In this document: positions 22,695 through 29,190 of the stretch, in pieces | How the letters are laid out: each line of letters starts with the position of its first letter | How positions within the stretch are numbered: the first letter of the stretch is position 1 | NCBI GenBank assembly: GCA_964460185.1 | Contig: CAYWTM010000032.1 | Coordinates: 1-29,190 of the forward strand | Length of the DNA stretch: 29,190 nucleotides | Source: JAVJPJ01 sp040217295 | GTDB taxonomy: Bacteria > Pseudomonadota > Alphaproteobacteria > Rhodobacterales > Rhodobacteraceae | Reading direction: 5' to 3' | Notes under the pieces: generated by a model | Seen by the model: the letters and a program-made list of their open reading frames with translations, nothing else | The model's database searches: none | What the model was told of the DNA's origin: nothing | Program-made: the position numbers and the translations under genes

Positions 22695-24818
22695 ATGATT
22701 GACGTCGACGACCTGCTGTCGCTCGTTCGAAACTACAATCCCAAAACGAATGAGGCGCTCATCCGTGGCGCCTATTCCTATGCCCAGGCGATGCACAAGG
22801 GGCAAACACGCCATTCCGGCGAGCCCTACTTTACCCATCCCGTTGCAGTCGCCGCGATCCTGACCGAACAGCGGCTGGACGATGCCACCATCGTAACCGC
22901 CCTGCTGCACGACACGATCGAGGACACCAAGGGCACTTATGGCGAGATTGCCGAAAGGTTCGGCGAAGATGTCGCCGAACTTGTCGACGGGGTCACCAAG
23001 CTGACCAATCTCGAACTGTCGAACCTTGAATCCAAGCAGGCCGAAAACTTTCGCAAGCTCCTGATGGCAATGTCCAAGGATCTGCGCGTGATCCTGGTGA
23101 AACTGGCCGACCGGCTGCACAACATGCGCACGATCCGCCACATGCCGATCGAAAAGCAGCAAAAGAAAGCCCATGAGACCATGGATATCTTTGCGCCGCT
23201 CGCCGGTCGCATGGGCATGCACTGGATGCGCGAAGAACTCGAAGACCTCAGCTTTCGGGTGCTCAACCCCGAGGCACGCACGTCAATCATCCGCCGTTTT
23301 CTGACCTTGCAAAAGGAAACCGGCGACGTCATCCCCAAGATCACCGACGATATCGGGGCTGTTCTCGAAAAGCATGGCGTCCAGGCGGATGTGTTCGGCC
23401 GGGCAAAAAAGCCGTTCTCGATCTGGCGCAAGATGCAGGAAAAAGACCTCGCGTTTTCACGCCTTTCGGACATCTACGGCTTTCGCGTCATCACCAGGAC
23501 CGAAGACGAATGCTACACCATTCTGGGCGCCATCCATCAACGGTGGCGGGCGGTTCCGGGGCGGTTCAAGGATTACATCAGCCAGCCCAAATCCAACGGC
23601 TACCGATCGATCCACACGACGGTATCGGGGCGCGACGGCAAACGGGTCGAGGTGCAGATCCGCACCCGGCAGATGCATGATGTCGCCGAAGCCGGCGTTG
23701 CGGCGCATTGGTCCTATCGCGACGGTGTGCGTGCGGAAAACCCTTTTGCGGTCGATCCGGCAAAATGGCTGGAGGGCCTGACCGAACGGTTCGAGAACGC
23801 GGAAGATCACGAAGAGTTCCTGGAGCATGTGAAGCTCGAGATGTACTCCGATCAGGTCTTCTGCTTCACCCCCAAGGGCGATGTGGTGCAACTGCCCAAA
23901 GGGGCCACGCCCATCGATTTTGCCTATTCGATCCATACCCGCATCGGCCATAGCTGCGTGGGCGCCAAGGTCGACGGGCTGCGCGTGCCACTATGGACAC
24001 GCCTGAAGAATGGCCAGTCCATCGAGATCATCACCGCCGAAGGGCAAACGCCGCAAGCGACCTGGATCGATATCGCCGTGACCGGGCGGGCCAAGTCCGC
24101 GATCCGGCGGTCCCTGCGCGAGGAAGATCGTGAAAGATTCATCAAACTCGGGCTCGAATTGGCGCGCGTCGCCTTTGCCCAGGTGGGCAAAAAGGCCACC
24201 GACAAGGCGTTGGGCACGGCCGCTGTCGCCATAGGGCTCAAGAACGGGGACGAGATGCTGGCGCGCATCGGGTCTGCCGAATTATCCGCACGATCGGTGG
24301 TGGCACGGCTTTACCCCGAACTGGTCGGCAAGACCGACACCGTGGGTGTCGAGGCCGTGCGCGCCGTGATCGGTCTGCCGCCGGGGGCCGAAACCCGGCG
24401 CGCGCAGTGCTGCCAGCCGGTGCCGGGCGAACGCATCGTCGGGATCACCTATCCGGGCAAGGGCCCTATCGTGCACGCCATCAACTGTGCGGCACTCGCC
24501 GCCTTTGACGAGACACCGGAACGCTGGATCGACCTGCATTGGACCGAAGGGCGGCATGCCCCCGTTCACAATGTCACGATAGATGTCACGATTTCCAACG
24601 AAAACGGTGTGCTTGGGCGCATATGCACATTGATCGGCGAACAGAACGCCAATATCTCGGACCTGCATTTCGTTGACCGCAAGCCAGATTTTTTCCGATT
24701 GCTGATTGATGTGGATGTACGCGACGCCGAACACCTCCACGCGGTGATGATGGCGGTCGATCTGGATAGTGACGTGGCCAACCTGCATCGGTCCCAGGAT
24801 CTGGATCGCCGCCCCTGA
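22695..24818 (+). CDS. rsh: Bifunctional (p)ppGpp synthetase/hydrolase, RelA/SpoT homologue
   Basis: A 707-residue long RSH protein. The domain order is as follows. The N-terminal HD hydrolase has THPVAVAAIL and the HD pair 72-73 in LLHDTIEDT. The synthetase has the diagnostic R290-F-K-D293 rather than the ExDD of synthetase-only RelA, then NGYRSIHTTV and EVQIRTRQMHD. TGS begins near residue 390, the conserved-cysteine region (RRAQCCQPVPG) near 570, and the ACT domain from about 626. All catalytic landmarks are kept, so both synthesis and breakdown of (p)ppGpp are expected, as in single-RSH alphaproteobacteria. Confidence 0.96.
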   Translation: MIDVDDLLSLVRNYNPKTNEALIRGAYSYAQAMHKGQTRHSGEPYFTHPVAVAAILTEQRLDDATIVTALLHDTIEDTKGTYGEIAERFGEDVAELVDGVTKLTNLELSNLESKQAENFRKLLMAMSKDLRVILVKLADRLHNMRTIRHMPIEKQQKKAHETMDIFAPLAGRMGMHWMREELEDLSFRVLNPEARTSIIRRFLTLQKETGDVIPKITDDIGAVLEKHGVQADVFGRAKKPFSIWRKMQEKDLAFSRLSDIYGFRVITRTEDECYTILGAIHQRWRAVPGRFKDYISQPKSNGYRSIHTTVSGRDGKRVEVQIRTRQMHDVAEAGVAAHWSYRDGVRAENPFAVDPAKWLEGLTERFENAEDHEEFLEHVKLEMYSDQVFCFTPKGDVVQLPKGATPIDFAYSIHTRIGHSCVGAKVDGLRVPLWTRLKNGQSIEIITAEGQTPQATWIDIAVTGRAKSAIRRSLREEDRERFIKLGLELARVAFAQVGKKATDKALGTAAVAIGLKNGDEMLARIGSAELSARSVVARLYPELVGKTDTVGVEAVRAVIGLPPGAETRRAQCCQPVPGERIVGITYPGKGPIVHAINCAALAAFDETPERWIDLHWTEGRHAPVHNVTIDVTISNENGVLGRICTLIGEQNANISDLHFVDRKPDFFRLLIDVDVRDAEHLHAVMMAVDLDSDVANLHRSQDLDRRP

Positions 24819-24908
24819 CCGCCCGCGCGGTGCGGGGGATCAGACAAAGGACGACATCCACGGTTGCGGCCCTATATGGGTCGCGTGGTGCAAGGGAAGG
24901 CAGACCAC

Positions 24909-25544
24909 GTGGTCTTCAAAAGAAGAGACTCACGGTCGATCATCAGGATCGCGGGCGAAGTGCTTTGGCCGCGTGGCGGATGGCTGCGCGCCTTTCAGTA
25001 TGTCCAACACCGCATGCGACGCCTGCCCGGCACCCCGGAACAGATCGCGCGCGGCATCTTCGCTGGTGCCTTCACGATCTTCACGCCGTTCTTCGGGTTG
25101 CACTTCGTGGTTGCGGCCGTCGTCGCCAAGCTCATGCGCGGCTCGATCCTTGCGGCGTTGCTGGCGACATTCCTCGGCAACCCTCTGACCTATATTCCGA
25201 TCGCCTTCATTTCGCTCAAGACCGGCCATTTCATGCTTGGCAGTTCGGTGCGCGGGGTCGTCGACGAATCCCTGTCGTCCAAGTTCCTGGGGGCGGGGCG
25301 CGACCTGTGGCACAATTTCATGGCGATGTTCACGCCCGAACGCGCCCACTGGGACGAATTGCACAGGTTCTACGATGACGTGTTCTTTCCTTGGATGGTT
25401 GGCGGCATCGTGCCCGGCATCATTTGCGGCGCGATCTGCTACTATCTCAGCGTGCCGGTGATCCGCGCCTATCAGAAACGGCGGCTGGCGCGGATGCGCA
25501 AGAAACTCGAAAAGATGCGCGACCGGGCAAGGGTCGCGGAATAG
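24909..25544 (+). CDS. DUF2062 membrane protein
   Basis: A 211-residue protein with the DUF2062 pattern: RRLPGTPEQIARGIFAGAFTIFTPFFGLHF, then AALLATFLGNPLTYIPIAF, and a final hydrophobic segment PWMVGGIVPGIICGAICYYLSV before a basic tail. About three to four helices are predicted. I place the start at the GTG on 24909 because GGGAAGG lies eight bases upstream and roseobacter relatives begin VFKRRD; earlier in-frame starts (TTG 24864, ATG 24876) lack support. The family is uncharacterised. It is 12 bases before pdxJ, so it belongs to the pdxJ-acpS unit. Confidence 0.8.
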   Translation: MVFKRRDSRSIIRIAGEVLWPRGGWLRAFQYVQHRMRRLPGTPEQIARGIFAGAFTIFTPFFGLHFVVAAVVAKLMRGSILAALLATFLGNPLTYIPIAFISLKTGHFMLGSSVRGVVDESLSSKFLGAGRDLWHNFMAMFTPERAHWDELHRFYDDVFFPWMVGGIVPGIICGAICYYLSVPVIRAYQKRRLARMRKKLEKMRDRARVAE

Positions 25545-25556
25545 AGGACGAATACC

Positions 25557-26303
25557 ATGGCGGATAAGCTGCGGCTTGGCGTGAATATCGACCATGTGGC
25601 GACGCTGCGCAATGCGCGGGGCGGGGCGCTGCCCGATCCGGTCCGCGCGGCGCGCAGTGCCGAATCGGCAGGCGCGGACGGGATCACGGCGCATCTGCGC
25701 GAAGACCGCCGGCACATCCGGGATGCCGACATTGCCGCTATCATGGGCGCGATCACCATCCCCCTCAACTTCGAGATGGCCGCCACCGACGAGATGCAGG
25801 CCATCGCGCTTGGCCACATGCCACATGCGGCCTGCATCGTGCCCGAACGCCGCGAGGAGCGCACCACCGAGGGGGGGCTGGAAGTGGCCGGCGACCTGAA
25901 CCGGTTGCGCGGTTTCGTGGCGCCTCTGGCGGAGGCCGGCATTCGCGTCTCGATGTTCATCGCCGCCGATCCCGCCCAGATCGAGGCATCGCACAAGATC
26001 GGCGCGCCGGTGATCGAGCTGCACACGGGCGCGTATTGCGACCACCATGCCGATGGCGATTTCGCCGCCCGCGACGCGGAATTGGCGCGCCTGATCGATG
26101 GCGCGAAACGCGCCGCCGATCTGGGGCTGGAGGTGCATATGGGCCATGGACTGACCTATGACACGGTGGCCCCGATCGCCGCCCTTCCGGAAGTCGCAGA
26201 ACTGAATATCGGCCACTTCCTGATCGGCGAAGCGGTGTTCATCGGCCTGCCCGATGCCATCGCAACCATGCGCGCGGCCATGGACGCGGCCCGGAACGTC
26301 TGA
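25557..26303 (+). CDS. pdxJ: Pyridoxine 5'-phosphate synthase
   Basis: A 248-residue TIM-barrel enzyme that condenses 1-deoxyxylulose 5-phosphate and 3-amino-2-oxopropyl phosphate into pyridoxine 5'-phosphate. Clear signatures are LGVNIDHVATLRNARG, ADGITAHLREDRRHI, PLNFEMAAT, and the late GLEVHMGHGLTYDTV and ELNIGHFLIGEAVF phosphate-binding segments. A ribosome site AGAGGA precedes the ATG. The pair pdxJ-acpS is conserved in many proteobacteria, as seen here. Confidence 0.97.
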   Translation: MADKLRLGVNIDHVATLRNARGGALPDPVRAARSAESAGADGITAHLREDRRHIRDADIAAIMGAITIPLNFEMAATDEMQAIALGHMPHAACIVPERREERTTEGGLEVAGDLNRLRGFVAPLAEAGIRVSMFIAADPAQIEASHKIGAPVIELHTGAYCDHHADGDFAARDAELARLIDGAKRAADLGLEVHMGHGLTYDTVAPIAALPEVAELNIGHFLIGEAVFIGLPDAIATMRAAMDAARNV

Positions 26304-26319
26304 TCGAAAGGGTGGCAGA

Positions 26320-26775
26320 ATGATCCTGGGCGTCGGCACCGACCTTGCCAATATCGAGCGTATCAAGGGGGTCCTGGATCGTTTCGGCGACCGCTTTCGC
26401 AACCGCATCTTTACCGAGACCGAACAACAACGTGCCGAGCGGATGAAAGACCCGGCAGCGGTCTATGCCAAGAGATGGGCCGCCAAGGAGGCGTGTTCCA
26501 AGGCGCTTGGCACAGGGCTGCGCATGGGGATCGCCTGGAAGGACATGTCCGTCACCAACATGAAGACCGGTCAACCGGTGATGCATGTCAGCGGCTGGGC
26601 GAAAGACCGTCTCGATCGCATGACGCCCGAAGGCTACGAGTCGGTCATCCATGTAAGCCTGACAGACGATCATCCCTGGGCGCACGCCTATGTGGTGATC
26701 GAGGCCCTGCCCCATGGCGAGGAAGGCGTGCGGCCGGTGCTTGCGCCAACCGCCCGACGTGGGCGCGTCAGCTAG
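26320..26775 (+). CDS. acpS: Holo-[acyl-carrier-protein] synthase
   Basis: A 151-residue AcpS-type phosphopantetheinyl transferase that activates ACP with CoA. The metal-binding residues are Asp8 (GVGTDL) and Glu57 (RWAAKEACSKALGTG). The C-terminal tail after ALPHGEE is longer than in the E. coli protein. The ATG at 26320 follows AAAGGG and begins at the conserved MILGVGTDL. It lies 16 bases after pdxJ and is probably co-transcribed with it. Confidence 0.96.
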   Translation: MILGVGTDLANIERIKGVLDRFGDRFRNRIFTETEQQRAERMKDPAAVYAKRWAAKEACSKALGTGLRMGIAWKDMSVTNMKTGQPVMHVSGWAKDRLDRMTPEGYESVIHVSLTDDHPWAHAYVVIEALPHGEEGVRPVLAPTARRGRVS

Positions 26776-26817
26776 ATGTCGCATCGGCAACCGCGCTTTG
26801 GGTCAGGCGCACCTTGC

Positions 26818-26846
26818 TTGACACATTCGCAGCCGCAGCCCATGAA
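26818..26846 (+). promoter_or_regulatory. Candidate promoter of lepB-rnc(-era)
   Basis: A perfect -35 TTGACA (26818-26823), a 17-base spacer and CATGAA as a weak -10 (26841-26846) lie 38 bases before the lepB start. It is the best -35 seen in the window and fits the 109-base gap after acpS. Confidence 0.42.
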
Positions 26847-26884
26847 CGCGCGACGGAAAAAAGAGTAGAAGGGCAGGTCACATC

Positions 26885-27673
26885 ATGGCGGCAGAAGCCA
26901 AGAAGGACGGCATCGGGGAAACGATCAAGACCGTTGTCTATGCCCTGTTGATCGCGGGCGTATTCCGGACGCTGTTCTTTCAGCCGTTCTGGATCCCGTC
27001 GGGATCCATGAAAGACACGCTTCTGATCGGCGACTTCCTGTTCGTCAACAAGATGGCCTACGGCTATTCGCGCTATTCCTGCCCGTTTTCGATGTGCCCG
27101 TTCGAGGGCCGGATCTTTGGCAGCGAACCCGAACGCGGTGACGTGGTGGTGTTCCGCCATCCGACCGAAGGCACCGATTTCATCAAGCGGATCATCGGGC
27201 TGCCCGGCGACCGGATCCAGGTGCGCGAAGGTGTGCTGTACATCAACGACGTTGCCGCACCGCAAACACCCGAACCCGCCTTCGAAGAGGAATTCGCGCG
27301 CCAGGGGCCGCAGCAGCAATACCCGCGCTGCGACAATGATGCGCCCGTGGGCGAGGGCGGCGTCTGTTCCAAGGACCGCTTTACCGAAACCCTGCCCAAT
27401 GGCACCAGCCATTCCATCCTGAACATCGGTGATGGCGGTCGCGGCGACAACACCCCGGAATACGTGGTGCCCGACGGCCATTACTTCGTGATGGGTGACA
27501 ACCGCGACAACTCGGTCGATTCCCGGTTCCCGCAATCCGTGGGTGGTGTCGGCTTTGTCCCGTTCGAGAACATCCTTGGTCGCGCCGACCGGATCGTGTT
27601 CTCCTCGGCCGGGCGGCGCATGATCTATTTCTGGACCTGGCGCGCAGATCGGTTTTTCCGGGCGATCGAGTGA
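26885..27673 (+). CDS. lepB: Signal peptidase I
   Basis: A 262-residue type I signal peptidase that removes signal peptides at the outer face of the inner membrane. One membrane helix spans about residues 12-32. The Ser/Lys dyad is Ser41 in PSGSMKDTL and Lys101 in FIKRIIGLPGD; box E is YFVMGDNRDNSVDSR. The region between boxes contains four cysteines in two groups (SCPFSMC near 66-71, and two near 153-165), which could form disulfides in the periplasm. The stop overlaps the rnc GTG, so the two are coupled. Confidence 0.96.
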   Translation: MAAEAKKDGIGETIKTVVYALLIAGVFRTLFFQPFWIPSGSMKDTLLIGDFLFVNKMAYGYSRYSCPFSMCPFEGRIFGSEPERGDVVVFRHPTEGTDFIKRIIGLPGDRIQVREGVLYINDVAAPQTPEPAFEEEFARQGPQQQYPRCDNDAPVGEGGVCSKDRFTETLPNGTSHSILNIGDGGRGDNTPEYVVPDGHYFVMGDNRDNSVDSRFPQSVGGVGFVPFENILGRADRIVFSSAGRRMIYFWTWRADRFFRAIE

Positions 27674-28347
27674 AGCTGTCGCGCGAACTGGAGGCGTTTT
27701 GCGAGCGCCTGGGGCATCGGTTCAATGACCCGGAGCTGCTGACGCGTGCGCTGACGCATTCCTCGCTGTCATCGTCGACCCGCCCCGACAACCAGCGCAT
27801 GGAGTTCCTGGGGGATCGCGTTCTGGGCCTTGTCATGGCCGAGGCGGTCCTGGCCCAGGACCAGGCTGCCAAGGAAGGCCAGCTTGCGCCGCGATTCAAT
27901 GCCTTGGTGCGCAAGGAGGCCTGTGCCGACGTGGCACGCCAGATCGACCTGGGTGCCGTCTTGCGGCTGGGAAAATCCGAGATGGCCACCGGCGGGCGGC
28001 GCAAGACCGCCCTTTTGGGTGATGCGATGGAAGCCGTGATCGCCGCCATTTACCTGGACGCGGGGTTCGAGCCCGCCCGCGCGGTGATCGTGAAGCTGTG
28101 GGGCGGGCGCGTGGACAGCGTGGACGAAGATGCTCGGGACGCGAAGACAGCCCTTCAGGAATGGGCGCAGGCCCGCGGCATGAGCCCGCCGGTCTACACG
28201 GAACTGGGCCGCGACGGCCCCGATCACGCCCCGGTATTCCGCATCGAGGTGCGTCTTGCCTCGGGGGATGTGGCCGAGGCGGAGGGCCGCGTGAAACGGC
28301 AGGCGGAACAGGCGGCGGCCAAGGCGCTGCTGGCGCGACTGAGCTGA
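27670..28347 (+). CDS. rnc: Ribonuclease III
   Basis: A 225-residue RNase III that cuts double-stranded RNA, including rRNA precursors. The signature NQRMEFLGDRVLGLVMAE carries Glu45 and Asp49, and LLGDAMEAVIAA supplies Asp118 and Glu121. Position 42 is Gln where the E. coli signature has Glu38, outside the core metal site. A dsRNA-binding domain covers about residues 155-225 (DAKTALQEWAQARG onward). The GTG start overlaps the lepB stop by GTGA. The lepB-rnc-era order is widely conserved. Confidence 0.96.
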   Translation: MKLSRELEAFCERLGHRFNDPELLTRALTHSSLSSSTRPDNQRMEFLGDRVLGLVMAEAVLAQDQAAKEGQLAPRFNALVRKEACADVARQIDLGAVLRLGKSEMATGGRRKTALLGDAMEAVIAAIYLDAGFEPARAVIVKLWGGRVDSVDEDARDAKTALQEWAQARGMSPPVYTELGRDGPDHAPVFRIEVRLASGDVAEAEGRVKRQAEQAAAKALLARLS

Positions 28348-28375
28348 CCGGGCATCGCCGCGCGCGGCGACCCGT

Positions 28376-28396
28376 GCAGAAAATGGGATTTTCTGC
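28376..28396. repeat. Hairpin GCAGAAAAT-GGG-ATTTTCTGC downstream of rnc
   Basis: A perfect 9-base inverted repeat with a 3-base loop, 29 bases after the rnc stop. There is no trailing T-run outside the stem, so it is not a classic intrinsic terminator. It may be a processing signal, possibly for RNase III itself, or part of a dispersed element. Confidence 0.55.
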
Positions 28397-28437
28397 CGCT
28401 CGTGGCGGGTGGCAGGGCGCGGACCGCCCGCGCAGCC

Positions 28438-28505
28438 CCGGATCCCGGCGGCCCGCTTGGGGGCCAGCCCCCAAACCCCCGGGATATTTCTGAAACAGAG
28501 AAGAC
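28438..28505 (+). repeat. Intergenic G/C hairpin plus GGGATATTT..AACAGAGAAGA element before era
   Basis: TTGGGGG-CCAG-CCCCCAA (28457-28474) is a perfect 7-base stem with a 4-base loop. It is followed by CCCCCGGGATATTTCTGAAACAGAGAAGA. The second half resembles an intergenic sequence I remember from many Rhodobacteraceae; a diverged relative is at 14335-14380. The 233-base rnc-era gap holds this, the hairpin at 28376 and no gene. Confidence 0.5.
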
Positions 28506-28580
28506 AAGGCGGCAGCGCTTTTCCTTCCGGGCGATTGGCTGTATCAGCGGGGATTGTTCATGCTTCGAGGCGTCACACCA

Positions 28581-29190
28581 ATGTCCGATACCAGCACGCG
28601 CGCCGGATTCGTTGCCCTGATCGGGGAACCGAATGCAGGCAAGTCGACCCTGTTGAACAGAATGGTCGGTGCGAAGGTGTCGATTGTCACCCACAAGGTG
28701 CAGACCACCCGCGCCCGGATCCGGGGTGTGGCGATGGAAGGCGACAGCCAGATCGTTTTTGTCGACACGCCCGGCCTGTTTCGCCCGCGCCGCCGGCTCG
28801 ATCGCGCGATGGTGGCCGCGGCCTGGACCGGGGCCGCGGACGCGGATGTCGTGGTCTTGCTGATCGAGGCGCATCGGGGTCTGACCGAGGGCACCCAGGC
28901 GATCCTGGACGGGTTGAAGGAACGCACCGAAGGGCGCCGCGTGGCCCTGGCGATCAACAAGATCGACCGGGTCGAGGCGCAGGGTCTGCTGAAGCTGACG
29001 GAAGAGATGAACGCGGCCTTTCCCTTCGAGAAGACCTTCATGATCTCGGCCGAGAAGGGGTACGGGGTTGATGACCTGCGGCAATGGCTGGCCCAGGCGA
29101 TGCCCGAGAGCCCGTGGCTCTACCCGGAGGATCAGATCGCGGATCTGCCGATGCGGATGATCGCGGCCGAGATGACGCGGGAAAAGCTGA
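28581..29190 (+). CDS. era: GTPase Era (partial, 3' end outside window)
   Basis: The first 203 codons of Era, a GTPase that binds 16S rRNA during 30S assembly. G1 is GEPNAGKST (residues 15-23), G3 is DTPG, and G4 is NKID. After the G domain the sequence enters the linker to the KH domain (ADLPMRMIAAEMTREKL) and is cut by the window edge. The ATG at 28581 (MSDTSTRAGFVALIGEPN) fits family length; an in-frame ATG at 28560 would add seven residues. Confidence 0.95.
   Translation, partial: MSDTSTRAGFVALIGEPNAGKSTLLNRMVGAKVSIVTHKVQTTRARIRGVAMEGDSQIVFVDTPGLFRPRRRLDRAMVAAAWTGAADADVVVLLIEAHRGLTEGTQAILDGLKERTEGRRVALAINKIDRVEAQGLLKLTEEMNAAFPFEKTFMISAEKGYGVDDLRQWLAQAMPESPWLYPEDQIADLPMRMIAAEMTREKL

Noticed and set aside
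21735..23222. 495-codon open frame on the minus strand opposite folK, rpoZ and rsh
   Set aside because: Same reasoning: it spans three real genes and their gaps without any recognisable domain.
24930..26408. 492-codon open frame on the minus strand opposite the DUF2062 protein and pdxJ
   Set aside because: His/Arg-rich, no motif, fully opposite well-identified genes; a typical high-GC antisense artefact.
1..29190. Defence island, prophage, integron or insertion sequence
   Set aside because: No transposase, integrase, restriction, toxin-antitoxin or phage gene is visible; gene content and tight operons are those of a core chromosome. The NYN-domain gene alone is not evidence of defence.

Overview
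This is a GC-rich, densely packed chromosomal core region of an alphaproteobacterium, most likely a member of the Rhodobacteraceae (roseobacter/Rhodobacter group). The evidence is the alphaproteobacteria-restricted TIGR02302/DUF4175 protein beside lysA and ftsEX, an Mcl1-type malyl-CoA lyase, the run of three deformylase genes ending in fmt, the order folK-rpoZ-rsh-DUF2062-pdxJ-acpS-lepB-rnc-era, and intergenic elements of the 'GGGATATTT..AACAGAGAAGA' type that I remember as common in this family. The genus cannot be fixed from the sequence alone. I saw no tRNA, rRNA, IS element, prophage or CRISPR array. No gene-free stretch exceeds about 235 bases.

Layout. 1-2933 (+): end of lysA and the large membrane-anchored TIGR02302 protein. 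2944-3780 (-): zinc-ribbon membrane protein, divergent from ftsE. 3966-6850 (+): ftsE-ftsX-plsC and a PPOX flavoprotein; ftsE-ftsX-plsC are joined by stop/start overlaps. 6875-11544 (-): Tat-signal CIA30 protein coupled to accA, then mcl1, then a phytanoyl-CoA-type dioxygenase with a PatB/MalY C-S lyase. 11642-14298 (+): def-def-def-fmt and a small membrane protein, all overlapping. 14388-18568 (-): a tight seven-gene cluster led by ispH (PPOX, LysE, DUF3429, methyltransferase, rnhA, TRIC-type channel). 18700-19856 (+): anchored cytochrome c and a peroxiredoxin-like protein. 19864-21502 (-): a soluble reductive-dehalogenase/QueG-like Fe-S protein and a NYN-domain protein. 21613-29190 (+): folK, rpoZ, rsh, DUF2062, pdxJ, acpS, lepB, rnc and a truncated era.

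How the genes work together. Most are housekeeping genes: N-terminal formyl handling (fmt and deformylases), division/envelope (ftsEX, plsC, lepB), fatty-acid initiation (accA, acpS), isoprenoids (ispH), cofactors (folK, pdxJ), stringent response (rsh, rpoZ) and RNA processing/ribosome assembly (rnc, era). I did not find a clear-cut new defence or biosynthetic system. The points most worth a second look are: (1) the third tandem deformylase, which has lost both the metal-ligand Cys and the catalytic Glu but is kept intact inside the def-fmt operon; (2) three RTTGCWA repeats exactly 10 bp apart just upstream of ftsE; (3) the soluble RdhA/QueG-like protein; (4) the C-S lyase/dioxygenase pair; (5) the AT-rich island around the folK/NYN divergent promoter; and (6) the intergenic hairpin elements upstream of era.
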